DNA of 64,000 nucleotides from CAWBRT01 sp963696525 (GCA_963696525.1 CAVOKO010000003.1:1-64000), one strand, 5' to 3'; shown: positions 1 to 9,700, numbered from the stretch's first letter. Program-made: numbers and translations. The notes: a model not told the origin generated them from the sequence alone.

Positions 1-526
1 CATCCATCCCGCGCTTGGCATCATGCACATCGCTGACTCTGCCATTGGGACGCTTCTGCACCGCGCTGCCGTTCTGCAAACGGGTCTGTTGGCTGCCATT
101 CGGTGCCGGCCTTCCCGCCAGGCCCGTGTTGGCCGCATGCTCGCCGCGAACTCCAGGCGTGCCCGTAGTCGAACCTGCTGGCCTTACTCCACCTGCTACC
201 GGCTGGTTCGCGGTGGGGCCATGGGAGCCTGCGGGCGTTCCCGCTGTCGGTTGGTTCGCGGCGGGGGTGGGGTGGACTCCAGGCGTGCCCGTTGCCGGAC
301 CAGCCGGCCTGGTTACATTCGGCCGGTTCGCAGTGGGACCGCCCGCGGGCTTGGATGTTGCTGGAGCAAGGACTTTGGCGGCGGGTTTAGGCGGCGGGCT
401 CGATGCCTTCTTCTTGTCTTTATCTTTATCTTCGGCCTGGGCCAACCAACCGAGCGAGCACAATAGGATGAGTATCTGCGCTATTAAACGGACCCAATGT
501 CCCTTCCGTATGCCCAACGCGTGCAT
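1..526 (-). CDS. Pro/Ala/Thr-rich secreted protein (3' end cut by window edge)
   Basis: The minus frame opens with ATG at 526, eight bases after an AAAGGAG ribosome site, and stays open to the left edge, so the C-terminus is missing. The first 30 or so residues form a signal peptide (Lys/Arg n-region, then LIAQILILLCSLGWLAQA). A KDKDKDKKK stretch follows, then about 100 residues of low-complexity sequence built from Pro, Ala, Thr and Gly with recurring GTPGV and ANQP units. The last visible part (NGSAVQKRPNGRVSDVHDAK) looks more ordered. I recall similar secreted hypothetical proteins from Acidobacteriota, but no function is known to me. Plus-strand frames here are shadows. Confidence 0.7.
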   Translation of the reverse strand, partial: MHALGIRKGHWVRLIAQILILLCSLGWLAQAEDKDKDKKKASSPPPKPAAKVLAPATSKPAGGPTANRPNVTRPAGPATGTPGVHPTPAANQPTAGTPAGSHGPTANQPVAGGVRPAGSTTGTPGVRGEHAANTGLAGRPAPNGSQQTRLQNGSAVQKRPNGRVSDVHDAKRGMD

Positions 527-1213
527 GGAGATCTCCTTTTCTGATACGCCGGTTTCGATGCTCGTCCATCTGGCACAAACCATCCGCCGGCTACTGGTAA
601 GTAGGCCATTTAGTTTAAAGGCGCTTGAGCTGGATATCCTGAACAGACGATCGGGTCGGTGCCCGAGCGATCTCCTGCGGCAGCCCCCGAATTGCCCGGT
701 CATTATGTTTGATAGCAGAACTGGATGGTAATCAATTTCCATGAATTTCGAAAGTCTCGAACCCTATTTATTTCTTAGTACAGTAAGTTGTTGATAAACA
801 CTAGCATGTACGTGCTCATCTGGAAATCGAGGCGGCAGCACGCTAACGCATTTGCTCGATCGGCACTCTTCCGGCGGGGGGAACTCCGACAGCGGACGAT
901 AGCGTCGCGGTCATTTGCCTCAAATCCGGATCTCAATTCCGGGTCTCAACTCTGGCCATTTCGTGCCTTTGCCCCGAAGTCCGCCGGCTTGAAGTCGATG
1001 TACATTTGCCAGCTCTGGGAGTAACCTTCGTAAACGGCGAGCTCAACCGACGTCCGGGAAAGTTTTCGCGACGTATTTTTTGCAACGTGCAAGGAACGCA
1101 ACTCCGTCAGGGCATTCGGGTTTGAGTGGGATAACGAGATTTGCGTGTGGTCTGGTTTACTTTCGGCCAGTGCGCAGACGGTGAGGGTGATGATCATCCG
1201 AGGAGGATCCGGC
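527..1213. other. Intergenic region between divergent genes
   Basis: About 690 bases separate the leftward secreted protein from the rightward FecR gene. The only open frames are short, lack a ribosome site and have unconvincing composition. The stretch around 740-800 is AT-rich (TATTTATTTCTTAGTACAG) and may hold promoters for one or both divergent genes. I see no RNA gene or repeat. Confidence 0.5.
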
Positions 1214-1936
1214 ATGAACTTTTTTGCTCGTAAATATTGGGCGGCGCTAATGCCATTGGTTTTTGGGGCGATCCTCGCGACGGCCGCTCCTCAGGCTGGA
1301 CGTATTGCTCTCTTGCAGTATGTTAACGGAACGGTCTCGGTTCAGCCGCACGGAACCGGAAGTTGGGTTGCGGCTGCCGCCAATCGTCCGTTAACCGTCG
1401 CGGACAACGTATGGACGGACAAGGACTCCCGGGCCGAGTTGAACGTCGGAACCGGCTTGATGCAATTGAATTCGGAGACCAGCCTGACCCTTGTCAACGT
1501 CGATCGCGGTACGGTCCAGGTACGGCTTCACCAGGGAACATTGTTTCTGCACGTGCGCCATCTCTTTGACGGCGAGATTTATGAGGTGGATAGCAGCAAT
1601 GGCAGCTTCACCCTCACCAAGTCTGGCAATTACCGCTTCGATGTCGACCCCAAGGCAAATACCACCGCGATTACCGTTTGGAAGGGCGAGGGTAGCGTCT
1701 CCGGAAATCGTCCAGTGGTGAAAGTGAAGGCACACGAGCAGGTTCTGCTATCGGGCACGGCGGTTGAGCACCATAAAAATCCCAAGCCCGACGGCTTCGA
1801 TGAGTGGGCCCGCGTGCGCAATCAGCGCCAGGACAGTGCCTACCCGCACGTCTATCCGTATCCTTACCCGTACCCATACCCGTACCCACCGGGTGTGATC
1901 GTCTATGGCAGGCCCGGACCGTGGTACTGGCGGTAA
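1214..1936 (+). CDS. FecR-domain secreted protein
   Basis: Start chosen at ATG 1214, eight bases after a strong AGGAGG; an in-frame start at 1145 has no such site. The roughly 240-residue product has a signal peptide (WAALMPLVFGAILATAAPQA). A FecR-like beta-rich domain follows at about residues 35-175, with the typical pattern V-G-T-V-V-P...W, a Thr/Val repeat region, and TAITVWKGEGSV. In other bacteria FecR domains act in periplasmic signalling or bind envelope components, but no sigma factor or anti-sigma gene lies nearby, so the role here is unknown. The C-terminus holds six Pro-Tyr dipeptide repeats and a WYWR end. The gene stands alone. Confidence 0.75.
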   Translation: MNFFARKYWAALMPLVFGAILATAAPQAGRIALLQYVNGTVSVQPHGTGSWVAAAANRPLTVADNVWTDKDSRAELNVGTGLMQLNSETSLTLVNVDRGTVQVRLHQGTLFLHVRHLFDGEIYEVDSSNGSFTLTKSGNYRFDVDPKANTTAITVWKGEGSVSGNRPVVKVKAHEQVLLSGTAVEHHKNPKPDGFDEWARVRNQRQDSAYPHVYPYPYPYPYPYPPGVIVYGRPGPWYWR

Positions 1937-2336
1937 TTTTCAGAGGCTCCCATTTGGCGCCGAGCAGGGCGGGATGACCTCTTCAGATCTTTAAGAGCGG
2001 TTCCAGATATCCCGCCGGACGATCCAAGCAACGGGACGTGCAAAAAAGTGTGCGATTCAGGCTGATGGTGCCAATTTCCGTCCCCTGGTCGGCCATTCGC
2101 TTCCTCTGCGCCGCCGCATCGAAGCCCTCGCCCTCGAACGCAGGGTGTTATATCCATTGCACTTGCGCACCGGGCAAAGATCAACGAAACTAGAGCAGTT
2201 CCAAGGCTGATGTACCCGGTACCAGCATCGCCGGGCTGGGATGTCACCCCAGCAAACGCCCGGCTCCTGCGCGGGGTATAGCTTCCACGAATCTGGTCTC
2301 CACAGTTTTGGCTGCAATTATTCAGGGAGGAAGACA
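1937..2336. other. Intergenic region with two copies of a short motif
   Basis: Roughly 400 bases without a believable gene; the leftward frames overlapping it have no ribosome site. It contains AGAGCGGTTCCAGA at 1994-2007 and a related AGAGCAGTTCCA at 2192-2203, a motif that recurs at 19377 and 22774. The promoter of the downstream nitroreductase should lie near 2240-2330. Confidence 0.4.
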
Positions 2337-3005
2337 ATGCGTAAGCTTCGGCTCGTCTGCTTTGCCATCGTTGCTCTGTCCGTTTCCGCCGCTCTTGCCC
2401 AAGAAACAGGCAAGTCTGCTAGCGCTCAACCTAACGCGACTACCATTCAACTGCCACAGCCCAGCAAGTCAGGTGGCATGGCGCTGACGGAAGCTCTCGC
2501 ACACCGCCGTTCGGTGCGAACCTTCACCGCCAAACCATTGACCCAGGCTGAGATTTCGCAACTGCTATGGGCGGCACAGGGAATTACAGACGATAAGGGC
2601 CATCGCACCGCGCCCTCGGCTACAGCCCAGTATTACCTGCACGTCTATCTGGCTTCCGCCAACGGTTTCTTCGAGTACATCCCGAACGGTCACCAGCTAA
2701 AGCAGCTCTCAGCGCAAGATCTGCGCGCCAAACTTTCCGCGCAGCCCTCGTTTAAGTCCGCTGCAATTGTGCTCTTGATTGCCGGCGAGTACGAGCGTGC
2801 GGTGGTCAAAGCTGGAGACAGGGGGACGCGCCTGGTCAATCTGGAAGCCGGTCACGTGGCCGAGAACGTGCTGCTGCAAGCGACAGCGCTGGGACTCGGC
2901 GCTGTTCCCGTGGCTGGATTCGAGCCGAAAGACGCCCAGAAGGTAGCTTCGCTGCCCGCGCAGCAGACTCCTATTTACCTTATGCCTATCGGACACACCG
3001 ACTGA
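2337..3005 (+). CDS. Secreted SagB-type nitroreductase-family oxidoreductase
   Basis: Start taken at ATG 2337 after GGGAGGAAG, which places a clean signal peptide (RLVCFAIVALSVSAALAQ) at the N-terminus; the upstream start at 2241 would bury it. The mature part is a nitroreductase/SagB-type FMN domain. HRRSVRTF at about residue 57 is the usual phosphate/FMN-contact region, followed by SQLLWAAQGIT and a C-terminal EAGHVAENVLLQATALGLGAVPVAGF segment. The family carries out flavin-dependent reductions or dehydrogenations; the substrate is unknown. Export is unusual, because FMN proteins of this fold are normally cytoplasmic. The gene is monocistronic and ends in an intrinsic terminator. Confidence 0.8.
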   Translation: MRKLRLVCFAIVALSVSAALAQETGKSASAQPNATTIQLPQPSKSGGMALTEALAHRRSVRTFTAKPLTQAEISQLLWAAQGITDDKGHRTAPSATAQYYLHVYLASANGFFEYIPNGHQLKQLSAQDLRAKLSAQPSFKSAAIVLLIAGEYERAVVKAGDRGTRLVNLEAGHVAENVLLQATALGLGAVPVAGFEPKDAQKVASLPAQQTPIYLMPIGHTD

Positions 3006-3032
3006 GTGTGGAGGACGCTCTCTGGCAACCGT

Positions 3033-3080
3033 AAGCGGCTGCGGTAAATCAGCTTCGGCGGTTTTTTCGCAGCCGCTTTT
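3033..3080 (+). terminator. Intrinsic terminator after the nitroreductase
   Basis: AAGCGGCTGCG at 3033-3043 pairs perfectly with CGCAGCCGCTT at 3068-3078 and the transcript ends in a short U run. It begins 27 bases after the stop codon. Confidence 0.75.
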
Positions 3081-3353
3081 GACCAACCTGCTCTGATTGC
3101 GATGAAAGATTCCGGCACTTTCACGTGCTTTTCGGCATCATTGAAGTTATAGCGTTGTGAGTCGCTGCCGCCGCGCCGCTCACTGAAAATCTTTGAGTGA
3201 AGCGTACTAGATGTTGTGGGCTAGTCCTTCCCAAAATTGTTTTTCGGCAGCCTGCTGGAAGAATAGCTGCGATTCCGCGCGCTTGGCGTGGGCAATGCGG
3301 AAGTGCGGTGGGCAGAGCGGGTAAGCTATGTCTTTAACCAACTGGAGTTCGGT

Positions 3354-4607
3354 GTGAGCGGAATTAGCGTGGGGGTGTTGAAGAACAGAACCAACCAGAC
3401 GGTCTATGCGATTCTGACGGCGATCTGCTTCTGTCATTTTCTGAATGACATGACGCAATCGATGCTTTCCGCGTGCTATCCGATTTTCAAGGATCTATAC
3501 CAACTGGACTACGCCAAGGTGGGCCTGATCACGCTTTCCTACCAACTGGTTGCCTCTTTGCTGCAACCGCTGGTCGGACTCTATACCGATCGCCGTCCGT
3601 GGCCTTTTTCGCTGCCGGTTGGCATGGGGTTCACCCTGGTTGGCCTGCTGCTGATTTCCAGGGCACATAGTTTCCACATGATTCTGTTCTCCGGCGGGCT
3701 GGTGGGGGTTGGGTCGGCGATATTTCATCCCGAGTCGGCGCGAGTGGCGCGCATGGCATCGGGCGGGCAGCATGGTCTGGCACAGTCGTTTTTCCAGGTG
3801 GGCGGCAATACGGGTTCCGCGATTGGTCCTCTGCTGGCGGCCTTTCTGGTTTTGCGAAGAGGACCGCACAGTATTGCCTGGTTTTCGATCGCGGTGTTGA
3901 TTGCGATCATGGTGTTGATCTACGTGGGCGGATGGTATCAATCGCACCGCTCGGCCACGGCAACAACGCTCGGGAAAACGCAGTCCATGCAATCGCCGCT
4001 GCCGCCAAGAAAAACCTTGCTGGCGATCCTGATCCTGTTGAGCCTGCTGTTCTCGAAGTTCTTCTATCTTTCCAGCATCTCCAGCTATTACATCTTTTAC
4101 TTGATCAGCAAATTTCATCTCTCGGTGCAAAACGCGCAGATTCACCTGTTCGTTTTCCTGGGAGCGGTCGCGCTGGGAACCTTCGCCGGCGGGCCGATCG
4201 GCGACCGCATCGGTCGCAAGTATGTCATCTGGTTCTCGATCCTAGGGGTCTTCCCGTTCACGCTGGCGCTGCCCTACGCGAATCTGTTCTGGACCGGCAT
4301 TCTCACTGTGTGTATTGGCCTGATCCTGGCGTCGGCATTTGCCGCCATCATCGTCTTTGCGCAGGAGCTGCTTCCCGGCAGGATTGGCATGATCTCCGGA
4401 CTGTTTCTCGGATTTGCCTTCGGCATGGGTGGCGTCGGTGCCGCGGTGCTGGGCAGGCTGGCCGATCTGTATAGCATAGGCTTCGTCTACCACATCTGTT
4501 CGTTTCTGCCGCTGATTGGTCTGTTGACCGCTTTTCTGCCGGACCTGCGAAAAGTCGCCATCGAGTCCACGGTGAGAGTGGCGGCCGCCGAAGAATCGGC
4601 GATTTAG
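3354..4607 (+). CDS. MFS exporter, fosmidomycin-resistance (Fsr) type
   Basis: A twelve-helix major facilitator protein. The N-terminal CFCHFLNDMTQSMLSACYPIFK segment, the TDRRPWPF loop and GSAIFHPESAR are characteristic of the Fsr branch, which exports fosmidomycin and related compounds in other bacteria. The frame opens at ATG 3288, but GTG 3354 is preceded by GGAG at the right spacing and gives the more usual N-terminus, so I use it (about 417 residues); the start is uncertain. A chromate transporter gene follows 44 bases downstream on the same strand, so the two may be co-transcribed. The substrate in this organism cannot be told. Confidence 0.8.
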   Translation: MSGISVGVLKNRTNQTVYAILTAICFCHFLNDMTQSMLSACYPIFKDLYQLDYAKVGLITLSYQLVASLLQPLVGLYTDRRPWPFSLPVGMGFTLVGLLLISRAHSFHMILFSGGLVGVGSAIFHPESARVARMASGGQHGLAQSFFQVGGNTGSAIGPLLAAFLVLRRGPHSIAWFSIAVLIAIMVLIYVGGWYQSHRSATATTLGKTQSMQSPLPPRKTLLAILILLSLLFSKFFYLSSISSYYIFYLISKFHLSVQNAQIHLFVFLGAVALGTFAGGPIGDRIGRKYVIWFSILGVFPFTLALPYANLFWTGILTVCIGLILASAFAAIIVFAQELLPGRIGMISGLFLGFAFGMGGVGAAVLGRLADLYSIGFVYHICSFLPLIGLLTAFLPDLRKVAIESTVRVAAAEESAI

Positions 4608-4651
4608 CAGGCTTGCCTTTCGCGAAACTGGTCTAACTCTGAGGTACCAGG

Positions 4652-5854
4652 ATGACGGAACCGGCCACCATCGCGAGCCAAACAGAAGCTGTAGCTTCCC
4701 GCAATACGCCTTCGCTGGCGGCGCTGTTCTTTTCGTTTCTGGGTCTGGGCGCCACTGCTTTTGGCGGTTTGGCCATGATCGTCTACGTCAAGGACCTGGC
4801 GGTGCGCAAGCACTGGATGGACAGCGAAACCTACAACGATGGCGCGGCCATGTGCCAAGCCCTGCCAGGCGCGACGGTGATGATGGCGGTCGCTTACGTG
4901 GGACTGAAGACGCGGGGGATTTTGGGCGCATGGCTGTCGTACGTCGCCTTCGTTTTGCCTTGCTCCTGCGGCATGCTCTTCCTTTCTATCCTTTATGCCA
5001 GATCGCACACCCTGCCGCAGATCGTTTCCCTGTTATCAGGGCTGCAAGTAGTGGTGGTTGCCATCATGGGCACGGCGGCCTTCAAGTGGGGCAAAGATGT
5101 CGCGCGGAGCTACCGAGGCGCACTCATTTCAATTGCCGCGGCACTGCTGTTGATCTACGGCCTGAGCCCCATGGCAGTGATCGTGATCGCCGGGTTGGCG
5201 GGAATGGTTCTGTTCGGCGAGATCCCCGCTGCGAGCTCCGCTGCCGCGCCCGCCGACGGCAAACACGGAATGCTGAAACCAGCATTGGCGCTGGCGGTGC
5301 TCGCAGTCTCGGGACTGGCCGCGCTTTATTTTATCGACAGGACGCTGTTTCTGCTGGCGGCGACCATGATGAAGATCAACCTGTTTGCCTTTGGCGGCGC
5401 CGCCGGCTCTATTCCCATGATGCTGCACGAGGTCGTCACCGTGAGGCACTGGGTCGATGGCAATACCATGATGGATGCCATCGCGCTCAGCCAGATCACT
5501 CCTGGGCCGATCAGCACGAGCACGGCATTCTTGGGTTACCTGATTGCCGGCCTGCCGGGCTCGGCGGTCGCGATCACGGCTTTCTACACGCCAAGTTTCA
5601 TTCTCCTGATTGTGATGACTCCCTATTTCAACCGGCTCAAGTCGTCCCAGGCTTTTCGCAAGGCGACCAAGGGCGTGATCAGCTCGTTTGCCGGATTGCT
5701 CTGCTTCGTAACCTTCACCTTTTTCAATGTGGTTCATTGGGATCTGAAGCGGTCGTTGCTGGCGATGGCGGCGGCCCTGGCTCTGCACAAGGGAGTTCAC
5801 GTGGCCTGGGTCGTGCTGGTTGGCGCCGCCTTCTCGATTGCCATGATTAAGTAA
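4652..5854 (+). CDS. chrA: Chromate transporter, CHR family
   Basis: The 400-residue protein consists of two homologous halves, each starting with the family signature. The first has FGGLAM...RKHWMD...CQALPGATVMMAVAYVG at residues 30-88. The second has FAFGGAAGSIPMMLHEVV...QITPGPIST at about 245-290. These are hallmarks of long-chain ChrA proteins, which export chromate or in some cases sulfate. A ribosome site (GAGG) lies just before the ATG. The usual FGGP motif reads FGGL in the first half, so chromate specificity is not assured. Probably co-transcribed with the upstream MFS exporter. Confidence 0.82.
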   Translation: MTEPATIASQTEAVASRNTPSLAALFFSFLGLGATAFGGLAMIVYVKDLAVRKHWMDSETYNDGAAMCQALPGATVMMAVAYVGLKTRGILGAWLSYVAFVLPCSCGMLFLSILYARSHTLPQIVSLLSGLQVVVVAIMGTAAFKWGKDVARSYRGALISIAAALLLIYGLSPMAVIVIAGLAGMVLFGEIPAASSAAAPADGKHGMLKPALALAVLAVSGLAALYFIDRTLFLLAATMMKINLFAFGGAAGSIPMMLHEVVTVRHWVDGNTMMDAIALSQITPGPISTSTAFLGYLIAGLPGSAVAITAFYTPSFILLIVMTPYFNRLKSSQAFRKATKGVISSFAGLLCFVTFTFFNVVHWDLKRSLLAMAAALALHKGVHVAWVVLVGAAFSIAMIK

Positions 5855-5932
5855 TTTACATGTTTTACATGATCTGCCGGAGCCGGATTTCGCAGTGCAA
5901 GTACCGGACTTTGTAACGGGACGCAAAGACGC

Positions 5933-6064
5933 TCTCACTCATCTGCGTGCTTGCCATCACAGTTCAGCCGTCTCCGCATCACGGCTCGACGCCCTCGCCA
6001 TCACAACTTGGCCGTCGCTTCATCACGAATTGATAGTCCCTTCATCACTGCGCTATCGGCGCCG
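5933..6064. promoter_or_regulatory. Array of 22-bp direct repeats upstream of the hydrogenase operon
   Basis: CATCAC occurs at 5955, 5977, 5999, 6021 and 6043, exactly 22 bases apart each time; a degenerate sixth copy (TCTCAC) sits at 5933. Other columns are also conserved: T at unit position 10 in four of five copies, and C at positions 18 and 20 in all five. Each unit divides into two 11-bp halves (CATCAC-type and CCGTC-type). Twenty-two bases is about two helical turns and not a multiple of three, which argues for a protein-binding array rather than coding sequence. The nearest gene is hoxE, 135 bases downstream. Confidence 0.7.
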
Positions 6065-6117
6065 GTGTTCCTTAATAGGATTGTTTCAATAGCGGAATGA
6101 TGTCTTCGTGTCGATCG

Positions 6118-6166
6118 ATGATCATGCGCTGAATGAGCCTGTCCATGGCTCATTGTGTGTGATCAT
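6118..6166. promoter_or_regulatory. Two-armed palindrome just upstream of hoxE
   Basis: An inner stem AATGAGCC (6132-6139) / GGCTCATT (6147-6154) with a seven-base loop lies inside an outer inverted repeat ATGATCA (6118-6124) / TGATCAT (6160-6166). It lies 33 bases before the hoxE start, so it could be an operator or a leader hairpin. It has no U tract and is not a terminator. Confidence 0.5.
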
Positions 6167-6199
6167 ACCGCTGGCACATTAGAAAAAAAGGGGAGCGCC

Positions 6200-6742
6200 A
6201 TGCACACTACCCTTCGCGAAACCCCGGACGCGAGCGAACGGGCGTTCATCGATCAGGCAATCGCGAACCAAAGCGACCGGCCTGGAGCACTGCTGGGCAT
6301 CCTGGAGGCCGTTCAGGATCGTAACCCTCGCAAATACCTTCCCATGGAAACGCTGCGATATGTCGCGGCGAAGACAGGGCTTCCGCCTTCCCAGGTATTC
6401 AGCGTTGCCACCTTCTATGCGCTGTTCAACCTGCAACCACAGGGCGACAACACCATCTGCATTTGTCGTGGCACCGCCTGTCACACGCGCGGTTCGCGTA
6501 ACCTGCTGGATAGCCTGCGGCTTGAGCTTGGCGTGGGACAGGCAGATGAGTCGGGCGACAACAATGACGCCGACAAGCTGGCGCTCACGACCGCGGACCA
6601 GAGGTTCACGGTGCGCACCGTCGCTTGTTTCGGACAATGCGCGCTGGCCCCCGTGGTCGAAATCAACCACAACATCTGCGGCCATGTGAATGAGCACACG
6701 CTGCAGCGGCAAGTAAGAGCGCTGGAACGGGAGAGTAAGTGA
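6200..6742 (+). CDS. hoxE: NAD(P)-linked [NiFe] hydrogenase, NuoE-like [2Fe-2S] subunit
   Basis: Start chosen at ATG 6200 after GGGGAG; the frame extends upstream to a GTG inside the palindrome, which is unlikely. The 180-residue product is a NuoE/HoxE thioredoxin-fold protein. An N-terminal helical part (DQAIANQSDRPGALLGILEAVQ) leads to PPSQVFSVATFYALF, then the [2Fe-2S] ligands in CICRGTACH and VACFGQCALAP. It links the diaphorase flavin site to the rest of the electron chain. It is the first gene of hoxEFUYHW, and its stop overlaps the hoxF start by one base (TGATG), indicating translational coupling. Confidence 0.88.
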   Translation: MHTTLRETPDASERAFIDQAIANQSDRPGALLGILEAVQDRNPRKYLPMETLRYVAAKTGLPPSQVFSVATFYALFNLQPQGDNTICICRGTACHTRGSRNLLDSLRLELGVGQADESGDNNDADKLALTTADQRFTVRTVACFGQCALAPVVEINHNICGHVNEHTLQRQVRALERESK

Positions 6743-9700
6743 TGCCTCCAATTCAAGATATCGGAGCCTTCAACGCCGTCCGGGAAGCGGGCCTTGCCAA
6801 GCTGTTGCCACCGATCCCGCGGGTGGCGATCGGCATGGGGACGTGCGGCCGCGGCAATGGCGCCGAAGGCGTTTATCACGCTTTCGCCGATCTGATCTCG
6901 CGCACCGGCATGGATGTGCATCTGGCGAGTGTAGGCTGCTTCGGCGCCTGTTATCAGGAGCCGCTGGTTAACCTTCGCCTGCCTGGTTGTCCGCTTCTGG
7001 TCTTGCGTCGGGTTCAGGTTGATGATGCGGCACGCCTGCTGCATGATATTTCCACCGGAAACATCACCCCCGACCTCATTTATTGCAAGCTGGAGGAATG
7101 GGACCACATCACCTCCAGTATCAGGTTCGGCCACGGATACCCCGAAGTACCTAACTGGAACGAAGTGGCATTCTTCAAGGGCCAGAAGAAGATTGTCCTG
7201 CGCAATTGCGGACTGATCAATCCTGACGACATCGAAGAATACATCGGGGTAGGCGGTTACCAGGCACTCTACAGCGTGCTGATCGACGGCCGGCCGGAGA
7301 TGGTGATCGAGCAGGTCAAGGCCTCGAAACTGCGCGGCCGTGGCGGCGCCGGATTCCTCACTGGCAACAAGTGGGACTTTTTGGCCAAGGCAAAGGCCGA
7401 CCAGAAATACCTTATCTGCAACGCGGACGAGGGCGATCCGGGCGCGTACATGAACCGCAACGAGATCGAAAGCGATCCGCATTCGCTGCTCGAGGGCATG
7501 CTCATCGGCGGCTACGCGATGGGTGCCAGCAAAGGCATCGTCTACGTTCGCGCCGAGTACCCGCTGGCGGTTCACCGCCTGCACCGGGCGATCGAACAGG
7601 CTCGCGAATATGGCTTGCTCGGTGACAACATCCTGGGCCGCGGTTACAAGTTCAACATCGACGTGGTCGAGGGCGCCGGAGCCTTCGTCTGCGGTGAAGA
7701 AACCGCGCTGATCGCTTCGTTGGAAGGTCAAGCCGGCAGGCCTCGTCCCCGTCCTCCGTTCCCCGCGCAAAGGGGACTCTGGGGCAAGCCCACCAACATC
7801 AACAACGTCGAAACCTGGTACAACATTGCCCCGATCGTAAGCAAAGGGGCGGGCTGGTTCAGCGAAACCGGCAGCGCCAAGAGTTCCGGAACCAAGGTGT
7901 TTTCGCTGGTCGGCAAGGTGCATAGCACCGGGCTGGTGGAGATGCCTTTGGGCACTCCGCTAAAGACGTTCATCTACGACATCGGCGAAGGCGGCAGCGT
8001 TCCCGGCCGGGCGATCAAGTCGGTGCAGACCGGCGGGCCATCGGGCGGCTGCATTCCGCAGGAGATGTTCGATACCCCGGTCGATTACGAGAGTTTGCAA
8101 CAGCTGGGATCGATCATGGGCTCCGGCGGCATGGTTGTCATGGACGAAGACAACTGCATGGTCGATGTGGCGCGCTACTTCATCGAGTTCACCCATTCGG
8201 AATCCTGCGGCAAGTGCGTTCCCTGCAGGGTCGGTCTGAACAAGGCGCTGCGCATTCTGAACGGCATTACCATGGGTATCCCAGGCATGAGGAACCGCCT
8301 GGAGACTTTGGACGAACTCAGCCGGATGATCCGTGACTGCTCGTTGTGCGGGCTCGGACAGACCGCGCCGAACCCGGTGCTGACCACCATGCGGCACTTC
8401 CGCACCGAGTTCGAGGACCACCTGCTGGCACATCATTGCGAAGCGGGCGTGTGCCAGGAACTGGCGTTATCGCCGTGCGAGAACAGTTGTCCGCTGCGCA
8501 TGAACATTCCGCGATTCATCCAGCTCTACAAGGAGAATCGGATCGAGGAAGCCTTCGCGGCGGTGATCCTGGACAATCCTCTGCCGGCCTCGACCGGGCG
8601 CGTCTGCCAGCATCCCTGCGACAAGCGCTGCCGCCGCCAAACGCTGGACGAGTCGGTCAATATCCGCGACATCCATCGTCAGATAGCGGATGCGATTTTC
8701 TCTTCGGATCGCTTCGACGCTATGGTGAAGCAGATCGCCTCCCACAAGCTGGAGCCAACCGGTCGCAAGGTCGCGGTGGCGGGCGCGGGCCCGACCGGCC
8801 TTACCGCGGCCTTCTATCTTGCTTTGACTGGGGCACGAAGTCACGGTCTTCGACGAAAAGGCGGAAGCCGGCGGCATGCTGCGTTTCGCGATTCCGGAAT
8901 ACCGTCTGCCCAAGTCCATGCTGCACCGTGAAATCGAGCTGATCGAACGCATGGGCGTGAAGTTCATGTTCAACACCAGGGTCGGCTTCGATTTGCCGTT
9001 GAACGAACTCGCCGATCGCTTCGATGCGGTGTTCATCTCTATCGGGACCTGGAAGGAATCCTGGCTGTACCTGCCCGGCACCGAGTTCAAAGGGGTTCAC
9101 CACGCGCTGCTGTTGCTGGAGGAAATGTCCCGCAGCAAGGAAGCGCAGGTTGGCCGCAGGGTGGCCATCGTCGGCGGTGGCAATGCCGCCATCGACTCGG
9201 CCCGCTCGGCGCTGCGTACCGGCGCGGAGGTAACCGTCTTCTACCGCCGCGAACGCAAGGACATGCCGGCCATCGAGGAAGAGACGACAGCGGCGGAAGA
9301 CGAAGGCGCGCGGTTTGTGTTCCTGGCCGCGCCGCATCGCATCATCGGCGACCCCGACGGAAACGTCCGGGGCATCGAGATCGAAAAAACCCGGCTCGGC
9401 GAATACGACAAATCGGGCCGCAGAAAACCGGTGCCGACCGGCGAGATTCAGCGCTACGACTGCGACACCGTAGTCCTGGCGGTGGGCGAAACCTTCGATC
9501 TGGACTTCTGCAAGGCTTCCGGTCTGGAGCTGAAGGAGGAAGGCACGATCACGGTCAACCGCTTTACTCTGGAGACCAGCCGTCCGGGCTTTTACGCCGG
9601 CGGCGACGTGATCGCCGGAGCCTCGAATGTGTCGAATGCGATGGGTTACGGCAAGCAGGGTGCCCGCAACATCGACGAGCGGCTGATGGGCGAGAACCGG

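Noticed and set aside
15..731. Plus-strand frames of 238 and 147 residues over the left end
   Set aside because: They are shadows of the minus-strand Pro/Ala-rich protein, which has a signal peptide and an AAAGGAG ribosome site; the plus frames have neither.
5955..6048. CRISPR array
   Set aside because: Unit period of 22 bp with only six invariant bases is too short for repeats plus spacers; no cas genes.
5895..6092. 65-residue plus-strand frame over the repeat array
   Set aside because: The 22-bp period is not a multiple of three and the encoded sequence is low-complexity; treated as regulatory DNA.
6172..6199. Sigma54 promoter (TGGCAC near hoxE)
   Set aside because: The -12 GC element is absent at the right distance and the site is too close to the start codon.
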